37,188 nt of DNA, from contig JAEXPS010000025.1 of NCBI GenBank assembly GCA_023438885.1, positions 1 to 37,188 on the forward strand, written 5' to 3'. Within the stretch, counting starts at the first letter, position 1. Each line of letters begins with the position of its first letter. Shown piece after piece: positions 26,475 to 35,477 of this stretch. The DNA comes from Actinomycetes bacterium. GTDB lineage: Bacteria > Actinomycetota > Actinomycetes > Actinomycetales > Cellulomonadaceae. The notes under the pieces were generated by a model. That model saw only the letters and a program-made list of their open reading frames with translations, had not been told where the DNA came from and ran no database searches. Both the position numbers and the translations under genes were made by a program.

Positions 26475-27458
26475 TCAGGCTTGGCCGTCGAAGAGGCTCG
26501 TCACCGAGCCGTCGTCGAAGATCTCCCGGATCGCACGTGCGAGCAGCGGGGCGATCGACAGCACCGTCAGCGCGTCGAACCGGTGCTCGTCGGGAATCGG
26601 CAAGGTGTCGGTCACCACGATCTCGCGCGCGCCGCAGGCCTGCAGCCGCTCGCTCGCCGGGTCGGACAGCACGCCGTGCGTCGCGGCGACCAGCACGTCC
26701 TTCGCGCCGGCCTCCAGCACCACGCGCACGGCCTCGGTGATGGTGCCGGCGGTGTCGATGAGGTCGTCGACCAGCACGCACGAGCGGCCCTCGACGTCGC
26801 CGACCACCCGGTTCGCCACGGAGCGGTTGGGCCGCCGGATGTCGCGGGTCTTGTGCACGAACGCCAGCGGCGCCCCGCCGAGCTTCGCGGCCCACTGCTC
26901 GGCGACGCGGATGCGCCCGGCGTCCGGAGACACCACGGTGACGTTCGAGACGTCCACCCGCGTGCGCACGTACTCCACGAGGATCGGCATGGCCCACAGG
27001 TGGTCCACCGGGCCGTCGAAGAAGCCCTGGATCTGGGCGGCATGCAGGTCCACGCTCATGAGCCGGTCGGCGCCGGCGGTCTTGAACAGGTCGGCCATCA
27101 GCCGCGCCGAGATCGGCTCGCGGCCGCGGTGCTTCTTGTCCTGCCGCGCGTACCCGTAGAAGGGCGCCACCACGGTGATGGTCTTCGCAGACGCCCGCTT
27201 CAGCGCGTCGGTCATGAGCAGCTGCTCCATGATCCACGTGTTGACCGGCGTCGAGTGCGACTGGAGCACGAAGGCGTCCGCCCCGCGCACCGACTCCCCG
27301 AACCGCGTGTAGATCTCGCCGTTGGCGAAGTCGTAGGCGGTGGTCGGCACCAGCTCGACGCCGAGCGAGTCGGCGACGGCCTCGGCGAGCTCGAGGTGAG
27401 CCCGGCCCGAGACCAGGACGAGCCGCTTCTCGGGATCGGTGCTGATCAGGCCGGTCAT
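26475..27458 (-). CDS. prs: Ribose-phosphate pyrophosphokinase
   Basis: Prs makes PRPP from ribose 5-phosphate and ATP, for purine, pyrimidine, histidine, tryptophan and NAD synthesis. The 327-aa product contains VVAPFYGYARQDKKHRGREP (ATP and flexible-loop region), SVDLHAAQIQGFFDGPVDHL, and the PRPP-binding loop CVLVDDLIDTAGTI. The N-terminal ISTDPEKRLVLVSGRAHLEL is typical of actinobacterial Prs. The ATG overlaps the glmU stop (ATGA), giving the conserved glmU-prs pair. Length and motifs are fully normal. Confidence 0.97.
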   Translation of the reverse strand: MTGLISTDPEKRLVLVSGRAHLELAEAVADSLGVELVPTTAYDFANGEIYTRFGESVRGADAFVLQSHSTPVNTWIMEQLLMTDALKRASAKTITVVAPFYGYARQDKKHRGREPISARLMADLFKTAGADRLMSVDLHAAQIQGFFDGPVDHLWAMPILVEYVRTRVDVSNVTVVSPDAGRIRVAEQWAAKLGGAPLAFVHKTRDIRRPNRSVANRVVGDVEGRSCVLVDDLIDTAGTITEAVRVVLEAGAKDVLVAATHGVLSDPASERLQACGAREIVVTDTLPIPDEHRFDALTVLSIAPLLARAIREIFDDGSVTSLFDGQA

Positions 27459-28975
27459 CGGGCGTCGTCCTTCGGGTCGTGGGGCTCGTCGGGCTCGTCG
27501 GGGGCAAGGAACCCGCCCGGCGGCGCCTCGGCCCGGGCGGAGGCTGCCGCCCGTTCCGCCGCCACGGCGGCCGACGAGCCCGGATGGTGGCTGATCACCC
27601 AGCCCTCGACGGTTCGCTGGTCGTTCTCGGAGAACACCAGGGCGCCCGGCGGCACGTCGTGGCGCACCACGGTGCCGGCTCCGGTGTACGCGCCGTCGCC
27701 GACGCTCACCGGCGCGACCAGCATGGTGTCCACCCCGATCCGCACATGCGAGCCGATGACGGTGCGGTTCTTCGCCGTCCCGTCGTAGTTCGCCGTCACG
27801 GACGCGGCTCCGACGTTGGTGTGCTCGCCGATCTGCGCGTCGCCGATGTACGAGAGGTGCGGCACCTTCGACCCGGTGCCGATGGTCGAGTTCTTCGTCT
27901 CGACGAAGGCCCCGATCTTGCCGTCCGCGCCGAGCACGGTGCCGGGCCGCAGGTACGAGAACGGGCCGACGTTCGCCTTCGGCCCGATCACCGCGAGCGT
28001 CCCGTGCGTGCGTACGACGACCGCGCCGGGGCCCACCTCGACGTCCGTCAGGGTGGTGTCCGGTCCGATGGTCGCCCCCTCGGCCACCACGGTCGCGCCG
28101 TGCAGCTGCACGCCCGGCAGCAGAGTGACGTCCTGGGCCAGCTCCACGTCGACGTCCACCCACGTGGTGGCGGGGTCGACGACGGTCACGCCGGCCGTCA
28201 TCCACTCGGTGAGGATCCGCCGGTTCATCTCCGCGGCCAGCGCAGCCAGCTGCACCCGGTCGTTGACGCCCTCCACGGTGACCGGGTCGTCCGCCAGCAG
28301 GGCGCGCACGCGCAGCCCGTCGGCGTGGGCGTGCGCCACGACGTCCGTCAGGTACACCTCGCCGGCGGCGTTGTCGCGGCCGACCCGCCCCAGCGCGCCG
28401 CGCAGCACGTCGGCGTCGAACACGTAGGTCGAGGTGTTGATCTCGCGGATCGCGCGCTGCTCGTCGTCCGCGTCCTTCTGCTCGACGATCGCGACGACCC
28501 CGCCGTCGGCCGCCCGGACCACGCGGCCGTAGCCCGTGGGATCGGCCACCTCGGTCGTCAGGATCGTCACCGCGTTGCCGTCCGCGACGTGCGCGGCGAG
28601 CAGCTCGCCCAGGGTGCCCGCGTCCAGCAGCGGCACGTCCCCCGCCATCACCACCACGGCCCCGTGGACCTCGCCGCCACGCTCGTCCAGCGCCGTGAGC
28701 GCCACCTGGACCGCGCGGCCGGTGCCGGGCACGTCGTCCTGGTCGGCGACGATCGCCTCCGGGTCGACCTGGCGCAGGTGCTCCACGACGAGGTCACGCC
28801 GGTGCCGCACCACCACGACGACCCGCTCCGGCTCCAGACCGCGGGCGGCGGTCAGCGCATGCGCCAGCATCGAGCGTCCGGCCAGGGTGTGCAGCACCTT
28901 GGGGGTGGCGGACCGCATGCGGGTGCCCTCCCCTGCGGCTAGCACCACGACCGCGGCGGGGCGGGGACTCGTCAC
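27455..28975 (-). CDS. glmU: Bifunctional GlmU (GlcN-1-P acetyltransferase / GlcNAc-1-P uridylyltransferase)
   Basis: GlmU makes UDP-GlcNAc from glucosamine 1-phosphate for peptidoglycan and other envelope glycans. The N-terminal uridylyltransferase carries AAVVVLAAGEGTRMRSATPK, and MAGDVPLLD lies near residue 110. The C-terminal half is a hexapeptide beta-helix (ATIGPDTTLTDVEVGPGAVV, then VETKNSTIGTGSKVPHLSYI and NVGAASVTANYDGTAKN), with the catalytic-region motif NYDG. The 506-aa length is slightly above E. coli GlmU because of the Pro/Asp-rich C-terminal tail. The GTG at 28975 is chosen because homology begins there; AGGAG lies ten bases upstream. It is transcribed with prs. Confidence 0.96.
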   Translation of the reverse strand: MTSPRPAAVVVLAAGEGTRMRSATPKVLHTLAGRSMLAHALTAARGLEPERVVVVVRHRRDLVVEHLRQVDPEAIVADQDDVPGTGRAVQVALTALDERGGEVHGAVVVMAGDVPLLDAGTLGELLAAHVADGNAVTILTTEVADPTGYGRVVRAADGGVVAIVEQKDADDEQRAIREINTSTYVFDADVLRGALGRVGRDNAAGEVYLTDVVAHAHADGLRVRALLADDPVTVEGVNDRVQLAALAAEMNRRILTEWMTAGVTVVDPATTWVDVDVELAQDVTLLPGVQLHGATVVAEGATIGPDTTLTDVEVGPGAVVVRTHGTLAVIGPKANVGPFSYLRPGTVLGADGKIGAFVETKNSTIGTGSKVPHLSYIGDAQIGEHTNVGAASVTANYDGTAKNRTVIGSHVRIGVDTMLVAPVSVGDGAYTGAGTVVRHDVPPGALVFSENDQRTVEGWVISHHPGSSAAVAAERAAASARAEAPPGGFLAPDEPDEPHDPKDDAR

Positions 28976-29101
28976 CTTCGCGCTGCTCCTCGCGGCTTGT
29001 GCCCAGAACGGGCCTGCGGACCGTGCCCCTGAGCCTACCGCCGCCCCGGAGGTGGGCACGCGGCGCCGGGACCCGCCGCGGGACGGACGTAGGCTGCCGA
29101 C
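28976..29101. promoter_or_regulatory. Divergent intergenic region, glmU / ScoMcrA-like gene
   Basis: A 126-bp gap between the divergent starts of glmU and the small plus-strand gene. It must hold the glmU-prs promoter. No clear promoter boxes or repeats were seen. Confidence 0.3.
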
Positions 29102-29557
29102 GTGGCGACGTTCTCCTCCGTGACCCCGCAGCACATCCTCCAGGCGATCGCGGAGTACGACGACCGCGGCGGCGACGCCTTCCTCGGCCTCTACGGCTTC
29201 GGCCCGTCGACCGGGTACTGGCTGGTCCACGAGGGGCGGCGCTACGACTCGAAGGCCGTGCTCGGGGTGGCGCACAAGTACGCCACCGGACGCGTCGCCC
29301 CGGCCGAGGAGTTCAGCGGCGGCGAGCAGGGCGCCGCGGCCGTGCTCCGCAAGCGCGGGTTCGTCGTCGACGGCCCCCCGCCGCCGGCCGCGGCGCCGGG
29401 CTCGCCGCGAGCGCAGCGGCGCGCACCCCGAGCCTCGTCGCGCACGTCCCACCAGACGCCGGCACGACGAACCCCGGCCGCGGAGCGGGAGGCCGCGATC
29501 TGCCCCACGTGCTTCACGGCCCTGCCCGCCACGGGCGTGTGCGACTTCTGCGGCTGA
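29102..29557 (+). CDS. Small protein: ScoMcrA-like head domain plus C-terminal zinc ribbon
   Basis: A 151-aa protein. Residues about 5-90 resemble the N-terminal head domain of ScoMcrA-type restriction enzymes (VTPQHILQAIAEYDDRGGDA, then GYWLVHEGRRYDSKAVLGVA). That domain is found in Streptomyces McrA-like endonucleases, where other domains recognise modified DNA. Residues 91-130 are a Pro/Arg-rich linker. The end is a short zinc ribbon, CPTCFTALPATGVCDFC, with Cys at 134, 137, 147 and 150. No SRA or HNH nuclease domain is present, so nuclease activity is not expected from this chain alone. GTG start. It ends three bases before the convergent araA stop. A DNA-binding or regulatory role is inferred. 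Confidence 0.72.
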   Translation: MATFSSVTPQHILQAIAEYDDRGGDAFLGLYGFGPSTGYWLVHEGRRYDSKAVLGVAHKYATGRVAPAEEFSGGEQGAAAVLRKRGFVVDGPPPPAAAPGSPRAQRRAPRASSRTSHQTPARRTPAAEREAAICPTCFTALPATGVCDFCG

Positions 29558-29560
29558 CCC

Positions 29561-31063
29561 CTACAGCCCGCGGGCGAGCCGGTAGTAGGCCTGGTTGGCG
29601 CGCAGCTGGTCCTTGAAGCCGCGCCGCGTGGTGGTCTCGTCGATCACCAGCAGCTCGGTGCGGGTCATGTCGGCGAACATCCCCCAGACGTCGACCCCGA
29701 TCGCCGTGCTCAGGCAGGTGTGGTGCGCGCCGCCGGCCGTCAGCCAGCACTCGGCGCTCGTCGAGAAGTCCGGGCGCGGCTGCCACACCGCGCGGGCCAC
29801 GGGCAGGTGCGGCAGCGCCGGGTGCTCCACGAGGTCGACGACGTTGGCCGTCAGCCGGAACCGGTCGCGCAGGTCCGCCAGCGAGACGACGACACCGACA
29901 CCGGGGTCGGTGTCGAACACCATGCGGACCGGGTCCTCCTTGCCGCCGATGCCGAGCGGGTGGATCTCGACGCGGGGCTTGGCGGTGGTCAGCGACGGGC
30001 AGATCTCCAGCATGTGGGCACCGAGGATCACCTCGGCCCCCGGCGTCAGGTCGTACGTGTAGTCCTCCATGAGCGAGGCACCCCCGGGCAGCCCCTCGCC
30101 CATCACCTTGGCGGCACGCACCAGGACCGCGGTCTTCCAGTCGCCCTCGGCGCCGAACCCGTAGCCCTCCGCCATCAGCCGCTGGACCGCCAGGCCCGGC
30201 AGCTGGCGCAGCTCACCGAGGTCCTCGAAGTTCGTCGTGAACGCCGTGGCCCCACGCTCGGTCAGGAAGGCCCGCAGCGCGATCTCCTGGCGCGCGGCGT
30301 ACCTCAGCGAGTCGTGCCGCTCGCCGCCGGCGCGCAGCTCGGGCACCACGTCGTACAGCTCCTCGTACTGCGCGACCAGCGCCGTGACGTCGTCGTCGGC
30401 CACCGCCTCGACCGCGGCGACCAGGTCGTTGACCCCGTAGGTGTTCACCGAGACCCCGAACACGTGCTCGGCCTCGGTCTTGTCGCCCTCGGTCACCGCG
30501 ACGTTGCGCATGTTGTCGCCGAACCGCACCAGCTTCAGCTCGTGCGTGGCGGCCCAGCCGGCCGCGGCGCGCACCCAGGCGCCCACCCGGGCCGCGACGG
30601 CCGGGTTCGAGGCGTGCCCGACGACGGTGGCCCGCGCGACGCCCAGCCGCGTCAGCGCGTAGGCGTACTCGCGGTCGCCGTGCGCGGCCTGGTTGAGGTT
30701 CATGAAGTCGAAGTCGATCGCGTCCCACGGCAGCTCGACGTTCGCCTGCGTGTGCAGGTGCAGCAGCGGCTTGGCCAACGCGTCCAGGCCGGCGATCCAC
30801 ATCTTCGCGGGGCTGAACGTGTGCATCCAGGTGATGACGCCGAGCACGTCGTCACGCGAGTTCGCCTCGAGCATCGCGCGGCGGATCGACGCGGAGTCCT
30901 TGAGCACCGGCTTCCACACCACGGGCGCGGGCACCGCGTCCGAGGAGTCGAGCAGGCGGGCGACCTCCTGCGACTGCTCGGCGACCTGCCGGAGCGTCTC
31001 CTCGCCGTACAGGTCCTGGCTTCCCGTGAGGAACCAGATCTCGCGGGCGTACGGCTTGCTCAT
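29561..31063 (-). CDS. araA: L-arabinose isomerase
   Basis: AraA converts L-arabinose to L-ribulose. The 500-aa length equals that of E. coli AraA. The opening REIWFLTGSQDLYGEETLRQ is diagnostic, and VITWMHTFSPAKMWIAGL, NFEDLGELRQLPGLAVQRLM and GASLMEDYTYDLTPG (with the metal- and catalytic-region Glu residues) follow. The ATG overlaps the araD stop by one base (TGATG), with GAGGAG about eight bases upstream. It is the last gene of the arabinose operon and ends three bases from a convergent gene, so a terminator must lie within coding sequence. Confidence 0.97.
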   Translation of the reverse strand: MSKPYAREIWFLTGSQDLYGEETLRQVAEQSQEVARLLDSSDAVPAPVVWKPVLKDSASIRRAMLEANSRDDVLGVITWMHTFSPAKMWIAGLDALAKPLLHLHTQANVELPWDAIDFDFMNLNQAAHGDREYAYALTRLGVARATVVGHASNPAVAARVGAWVRAAAGWAATHELKLVRFGDNMRNVAVTEGDKTEAEHVFGVSVNTYGVNDLVAAVEAVADDDVTALVAQYEELYDVVPELRAGGERHDSLRYAARQEIALRAFLTERGATAFTTNFEDLGELRQLPGLAVQRLMAEGYGFGAEGDWKTAVLVRAAKVMGEGLPGGASLMEDYTYDLTPGAEVILGAHMLEICPSLTTAKPRVEIHPLGIGGKEDPVRMVFDTDPGVGVVVSLADLRDRFRLTANVVDLVEHPALPHLPVARAVWQPRPDFSTSAECWLTAGGAHHTCLSTAIGVDVWGMFADMTRTELLVIDETTTRRGFKDQLRANQAYYRLARGL

Positions 31064-31770
31064 CAGTGCTGCTCCTCGTGCTGTCCGTAGACGTTCTGGT
31101 AGCGGTTGTACAACGAGTCGATGTGTTCTTGTGCAATGGGCAGAGGCTCCCCCAGCTGGCGCGCGACGTGCACCGTCCGAGCCACCTCCTCGACCATGAC
31201 GGCGGCCTTGACCGCGGCCTTCGCGTCGGCGCCGATCGTGAAGGGGCCGTGGTTGCGCATCAGCACCGCAGGGCTCCGCGAGCCGGTGAGGGTCTCGACG
31301 ATCCCGCGGCCGATCGAGTCGTCGCCGATGAGGGCGAAGGGGCCGACGGGGATGTCGCCGCCGAACTCGTCGGCCATCATGGTCAGGACGCACGGCACGG
31401 GCTCGCCGCGCGAGGCCCACGCCGTCGCGTACGTCGAGTGCGTGTGCACCACCCCGCCCACCTGCGCCATGTGCCGATACACGTAGGCGTGGGCGGCGGT
31501 GTCCGACGACGGCGCTCGCTCGCCGTCCACGAGGTTCCCGTCGAGGTCGCAGACCACCATCGCGTCGGCTGTCAGCTCGTCGTACGTGACACCGGACGGC
31601 TTGATCACCAGCAGGTCTGCGCCACCGGGCACGCGCACGCGCTGCGACACGTTGCCCGCGGTCCACACCACCAGGCCCCAGCGCGGCAGCTCGGCGTGCA
31701 GGCGGGCGACGACCTCGCGGGCGTGCGCCACCTCCTCGCGCACCTGCTCCGGGTAGCCGGCCAGGCTCAT
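31063..31770 (-). CDS. araD: L-ribulose-5-phosphate 4-epimerase
   Basis: AraD converts L-ribulose 5-phosphate to D-xylulose 5-phosphate by a class II aldolase-type retro-aldol reaction. The 235-aa product has VWTAGNVSQRV and VIKPSGVTYDEL in the substrate-binding half, and GGVVHTHSTYATAWA with the zinc ligands H109 and H111. VLMRNHGPFTIG is the next loop. The C-terminus LYNRYQNVYGQ matches AraD rather than FucA. The ATG overlaps the araB stop (ATGA). Length and motifs are typical. Confidence 0.95.
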   Translation of the reverse strand: MSLAGYPEQVREEVAHAREVVARLHAELPRWGLVVWTAGNVSQRVRVPGGADLLVIKPSGVTYDELTADAMVVCDLDGNLVDGERAPSSDTAAHAYVYRHMAQVGGVVHTHSTYATAWASRGEPVPCVLTMMADEFGGDIPVGPFALIGDDSIGRGIVETLTGSRSPAVLMRNHGPFTIGADAKAAVKAAVMVEEVARTVHVARQLGEPLPIAQEHIDSLYNRYQNVYGQHEEQH

Positions 31771-33326
31771 CGCAGCACCTCCGTCGCCGTGCGCTCCACG
31801 TCGAGTCCGGCGACGTAGCGCTCCAGGAACGCTGCGTAGCCCGCCACGTCGGCCGGGTCGGGCTCGACGACGTCGACGGCCGCGCCCGCGAAGACCTCCG
31901 CGAGGTAGTCGCCCAGCGGCAGGGGCGAGCCCAGGTACCGCGCCAGCACCGCCATCCCCCACGCGCCGCCCTCGCTCGCGGTGGCGCCCACCGTCACCGG
32001 GGCGCCCAGGGCCGCGGCCAGCAGACGCTGCGCCACCCCGGCGGTGCGGAACACCCCGCCGTGCGCGAACATCGCGTCGAGCGCCACGCCCTCCTCGTCG
32101 AGGATCCTCATGCCGAGGCTCAGCGTGCCGAACGCCCCGAGGAGCTGGGCGCGCATGAAATTCGCCAGGTTCAGGGTGCTGCCGGGCGTGCGCACCACGA
32201 GCGGGCGCCCCTCGGCGATGCCCGTGATCGGCTCGCCGGCCAGGTAGTTGTAGGCGACGAGCCCGCCGGCGTCGGCGTCGCCGCCGAGGGCCGCCCGGAA
32301 CAGGGCGGCGAACACCTCGTCGCTCGACGCGGTGCGACCCAGCGCGGCGGCGAGCTCACCGAACACGCCGGCCCAGGCGTCCACCTCCGAGAACCCGTTG
32401 TTGCAGTGCACCATCGCCACGGGGTCTCCGGCGGGCGTGGTGACGACGTCCACCTCGGGGTGTGCGCGGCTCAGGGCCCGCTCGAGCACCACCATCGCGA
32501 AGATCGACGTGCCCGCGCTGATGTTGCCCGTGCGGGCAGCCACCGAGTTCGTCGCGACCATGCCGGTGCCGGCATCGCCCTCGGGCGGGCACAGCGGGGT
32601 GCCGGGGCGCAGCGTGCCGCTCGGGTCGAGCAGAGCGGCGCCCTCGTCGGACAACGCGCCCGCCTCGGCGCCGGCGGGGAGCACCTCGGGAAGCAGGTCC
32701 GCCAGGGCCGGGCCGGGCCGGTGGGACGCCGCCCGCTCGTCGAACGCCGCGAGCATCCGCGCGTCGTAGGTGCCCGTCGCAGGGTCGATCGGGAACATGC
32801 CGGAGGCGTCGCCCACGCCTAGCACGCGGCGCCCGGTCAGCCGCCAGTGCACGTACCCGGCGAGCGTGGTGAGGAAGGCGACCTGCGGCACGTGCGGCTC
32901 GGCGTCGAGGATCGCCTGGTAGTGGTGCGCCACCGACCAGCGCAGCGGCACGTTGAAGTCGAACGCCTCGGACAGCTCGGCCGCCGCCGCGCCGGTGGAC
33001 GTGTTGCGCCAGGTGCGGAACGGCACCAGCAGCTCGCCCGCGGCGTCGAAGGCGAGATAGCCGTGCATCATCGCCGAGACACCGATCGCATCCACGCCGG
33101 GCCGGGTACCGAGCGCCCGCTCGGCGTTCGCCCACAGGTCGGCGACGGCCGCGCGCAGGCCGGCCCACACGTCGTCGAGCGCGTAGGTCCAGCGTCCGTC
33201 GACCAGCTGGTTCTCCCACGCGTGGCCTCCGGTGGCCAGCACCCGGTGGTCCGGGCCGACGAGGCACGCCTTGATCCGCGTCGAGCCCAGCTCGATGCCG
33301 AGCGCGGTCCCGCCGATGTCCGTCAC
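31767..33326 (-). CDS. araB: FGGY-family L-ribulokinase
   Basis: A 519-aa FGGY carbohydrate kinase. Its position next to araD and araA makes L-ribulose the probable substrate, giving L-ribulose 5-phosphate. ALGIELGSTRIKACLVGPDH is the N-terminal phosphate-loop region. VDAIGVSAMMHGYLAFDAAG and TGNISAGTSIFAMVVLE are further family blocks, and MFAHGGVFRTAGVAQRLLAA is the C-terminal ATP-binding region. It is shorter than E. coli AraB and looks nearer to xylulokinase-like FGGY proteins used as ribulokinase in actinobacteria; a role on xylulose is less likely here. The GTG at 33326 has GGAGG eight bases upstream. Confidence 0.85.
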   Translation of the reverse strand: MTDIGGTALGIELGSTRIKACLVGPDHRVLATGGHAWENQLVDGRWTYALDDVWAGLRAAVADLWANAERALGTRPGVDAIGVSAMMHGYLAFDAAGELLVPFRTWRNTSTGAAAAELSEAFDFNVPLRWSVAHHYQAILDAEPHVPQVAFLTTLAGYVHWRLTGRRVLGVGDASGMFPIDPATGTYDARMLAAFDERAASHRPGPALADLLPEVLPAGAEAGALSDEGAALLDPSGTLRPGTPLCPPEGDAGTGMVATNSVAARTGNISAGTSIFAMVVLERALSRAHPEVDVVTTPAGDPVAMVHCNNGFSEVDAWAGVFGELAAALGRTASSDEVFAALFRAALGGDADAGGLVAYNYLAGEPITGIAEGRPLVVRTPGSTLNLANFMRAQLLGAFGTLSLGMRILDEEGVALDAMFAHGGVFRTAGVAQRLLAAALGAPVTVGATASEGGAWGMAVLARYLGSPLPLGDYLAEVFAGAAVDVVEPDPADVAGYAAFLERYVAGLDVERTATEVLR

Positions 33327-33369
33327 CTTGCTGTCCTCCTCGTTTCCTCGTCGACGTCCGCCGTGCCCG

Positions 33370-34419
33370 CTACTCACGGCGTCGGGCAGTCACCGCGCGC
33401 TGCAGCAGCACGAACACCAGCAGGATTCCGCCGGTGATGATGGTCGTCGCCTCGGGCGGGATGCCGCCGTCGCGCGTGATGAGCACGTTCATCAGGCCGA
33501 GCGTCAGTGCACCGACCACCGAGCCGAGAACATACCCCGCCCCGCCGGACAGCAGCGTGCCGCCGATCACCACCGAGGCGATCGCGTCCAGCTCCCAGCC
33601 GATGCCGGTGATGTTCTGGCCGATGCCCAGGCGCGCCGTGAACACCACGGCCGCCACGCCGGCCAGCGTGCCGCTGATCGCGTAGACCAGCATGGTGGTG
33701 CGCGGCACCCGCAGGCCCATCAGCTGCGGCGACGTGGCCGAGCCGCCGATCGCGTACACCGTGCGCCCGAAGCGGGTGCGGTGCAGCAGGACGAAGGCGA
33801 CGACGACCACGACGACCGCGACGATCACACCCGGCGTGATCATCAGGTCGTTGACCTTGGGGCCGTCGATCAGCTTGATCGTCGCGCCGAGCCGCCGGAT
33901 CGCGGAGTCGTCGGCCAGCCGCTCCGGCTCGGTCGAGAGCATCGACGCGAGCCCGCGCGCCAGGAACATCATCGACAGCGTCGCGATGAACGGCTGGACC
34001 CCGAAACCGACGATCAGGGTGCCCGAGCCCAGGCCGAACAGCGTGCCGGACAGCACCATGATCGCCACGACGAGCCAGGCAGGGATCCCCGCGTTCGCGA
34101 GCATCACGCCCGAGACCGACGAGAACGCGATGACGGCGCCCACCGACAGGTCGATGCCGCCGCGGCCGGTGAGGATCGGCAGGGTCATGCCGACCGCGAT
34201 GATCACCAGCTGCGCGTTGTTGATGAACAGGTTCGACACGGTGCTCATCTGGAACATCCGGCCGTAGGCCAGCTGCCCGTAGATCAGCATCGCGACGAAG
34301 ATCACCACCGCGGCGAGCGTCGGCAGCAGCGCGGCGTTGTGGCGCGAGAACGAGGAGAGCCAGCCGTCGTCGCGGCCGCTGCGCTCCCGCGTCGGGGCGG
34401 GCGGGGAGATGACACTCAT
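33370..34419 (-). CDS. Sugar ABC transporter permease (YjfF-like)
   Basis: A 349-aa RbsC-family permease with about nine or ten membrane helices. VIIAVGMTLPILTGRGGIDL, SVGAVIAFSSV, and FGVQPFIATLSMMFLARGLA are the conserved blocks. YAIGGSATSPQLMGLRVPRT is the coupling-loop region that docks on the ATPase. It follows the YtfT-like permease with an ATGA overlap and precedes araB by 43 bases. The two different permeases probably form a heterodimer, as in the galactofuranose importer YtfRT-YjfF. Location with araBDA points to arabinose. Confidence 0.88.
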   Translation of the reverse strand: MSVISPPAPTRERSGRDDGWLSSFSRHNAALLPTLAAVVIFVAMLIYGQLAYGRMFQMSTVSNLFINNAQLVIIAVGMTLPILTGRGGIDLSVGAVIAFSSVSGVMLANAGIPAWLVVAIMVLSGTLFGLGSGTLIVGFGVQPFIATLSMMFLARGLASMLSTEPERLADDSAIRRLGATIKLIDGPKVNDLMITPGVIVAVVVVVVAFVLLHRTRFGRTVYAIGGSATSPQLMGLRVPRTTMLVYAISGTLAGVAAVVFTARLGIGQNITGIGWELDAIASVVIGGTLLSGGAGYVLGSVVGALTLGLMNVLITRDGGIPPEATTIITGGILLVFVLLQRAVTARRRE

Positions 34420-35477
34420 GCCGGGACGCTCACCTTCGGCTCGACGGGCGCGGCGTGGACGGCTCTGCGTCGACGCAGCGCGCCCCGCACCCGCTCGGAC
34501 TGGAGCAGGCACAGCACCACGATGACGCCGGCCTTGAACGCGGGCGTCGCCGACGACGGCATCCCGAGGAACGCCACCGTCTTGTCCAGCGTCGCGATCA
34601 GCAGCGCGCCGACCACGGCACCGCCGATCGAGAACGTGCCGCCGGCCAGCGAGGTGCCGCCGATCACCACCGCGAGGATCGCGTCCAGCTCCATCTGGTA
34701 GCCGGTCTGCGACACGTCGACGCGCATCACCGTCGAGGTGGACAGGATCCCCGCCATCGCCGCGAGCAGCCCGGAGACCGCGTAGACGGTGACGAGCAGC
34801 GTGCGCGACCGGATGCCTGCCAGCCGGCTCGCCGCCGGGTTGACTCCGATGGACTCGATCATCATGCCGAGCGCACTGCGGCGTACCACGAGCGCCGTCA
34901 GGGCGACGATGGCGATGGCGATGAGGAACACCACGGGGAACCGGAGAACGTAGCCGTTCGCGATCCACCGGAAGGGCTCATTGGTCGACGGGGTGTTCTG
35001 GCCGCCCGTGATCACCTTCGCCAGGCCGCGGCCCGCCAGCATCATCACCAGCGTGGTGATGAACGGTTGCAGGCCGACGTACGCGACCAGGACGCCGCTG
35101 AACAGGCCGAGCGCCGTGCCGAGCGCCAGCGACAGCCCGATCGCGGACAGCGCCGCGGTCACGGAGTCCGGCGCGTTCGCGCCGGCCAGGAACTGCATCG
35201 ACACCGCGCCGGAGACGCACATCACCGAGCCGACCGACAGGTCGATGCCGCCGGTGGCGATCACCATCGACATCCCGGTGGCCACCAGGAGGATCGGCGC
35301 CGAGTAGCGCAGGATGTCGAGCAGGTTGCCGACGAGGTTCCCGGTGCCGGGGCTGACGTGGATCGCCAGGTAGCTCGGGTCCTTGATCACGTTGACCGCG
35401 AGGAGCACCAGGATCGCGACGATGCCCCAGAAGAACGGCTTGCGGATCACGGCGGCGATCCGGTGGCCGGCGCTCAT
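34416..35477 (-). CDS. Sugar ABC transporter permease (YtfT-like)
   Basis: A 353-aa RbsC-family permease with about nine or ten hydrophobic helices. ILLVATGMSMVIATGGIDLS and VGLQPFITTLVMMLAGRGLA are the same conserved blocks as in its partner. SIGVNPAASRLAGIRSRTLL is the ATPase-contacting loop. The C-terminus is basic. It lies between the ATPase gene and the YjfF-like permease with ATGA overlaps on both sides. It would provide one half of the channel through the cytoplasmic membrane. Substrate inferred from the operon. Confidence 0.88.
   Translation of the reverse strand: MSAGHRIAAVIRKPFFWGIVAILVLLAVNVIKDPSYLAIHVSPGTGNLVGNLLDILRYSAPILLVATGMSMVIATGGIDLSVGSVMCVSGAVSMQFLAGANAPDSVTAALSAIGLSLALGTALGLFSGVLVAYVGLQPFITTLVMMLAGRGLAKVITGGQNTPSTNEPFRWIANGYVLRFPVVFLIAIAIVALTALVVRRSALGMMIESIGVNPAASRLAGIRSRTLLVTVYAVSGLLAAMAGILSTSTVMRVDVSQTGYQMELDAILAVVIGGTSLAGGTFSIGGAVVGALLIATLDKTVAFLGMPSSATPAFKAGVIVVLCLLQSERVRGALRRRRAVHAAPVEPKVSVPA

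Noticed and set aside
26475..28205. Upstream extension of prs to a 576-codon frame
   Set aside because: The extra N-terminal part overlaps glmU in another frame and is Arg/Gly-rich. The ATGA overlap at 27458 and homology give the real start.
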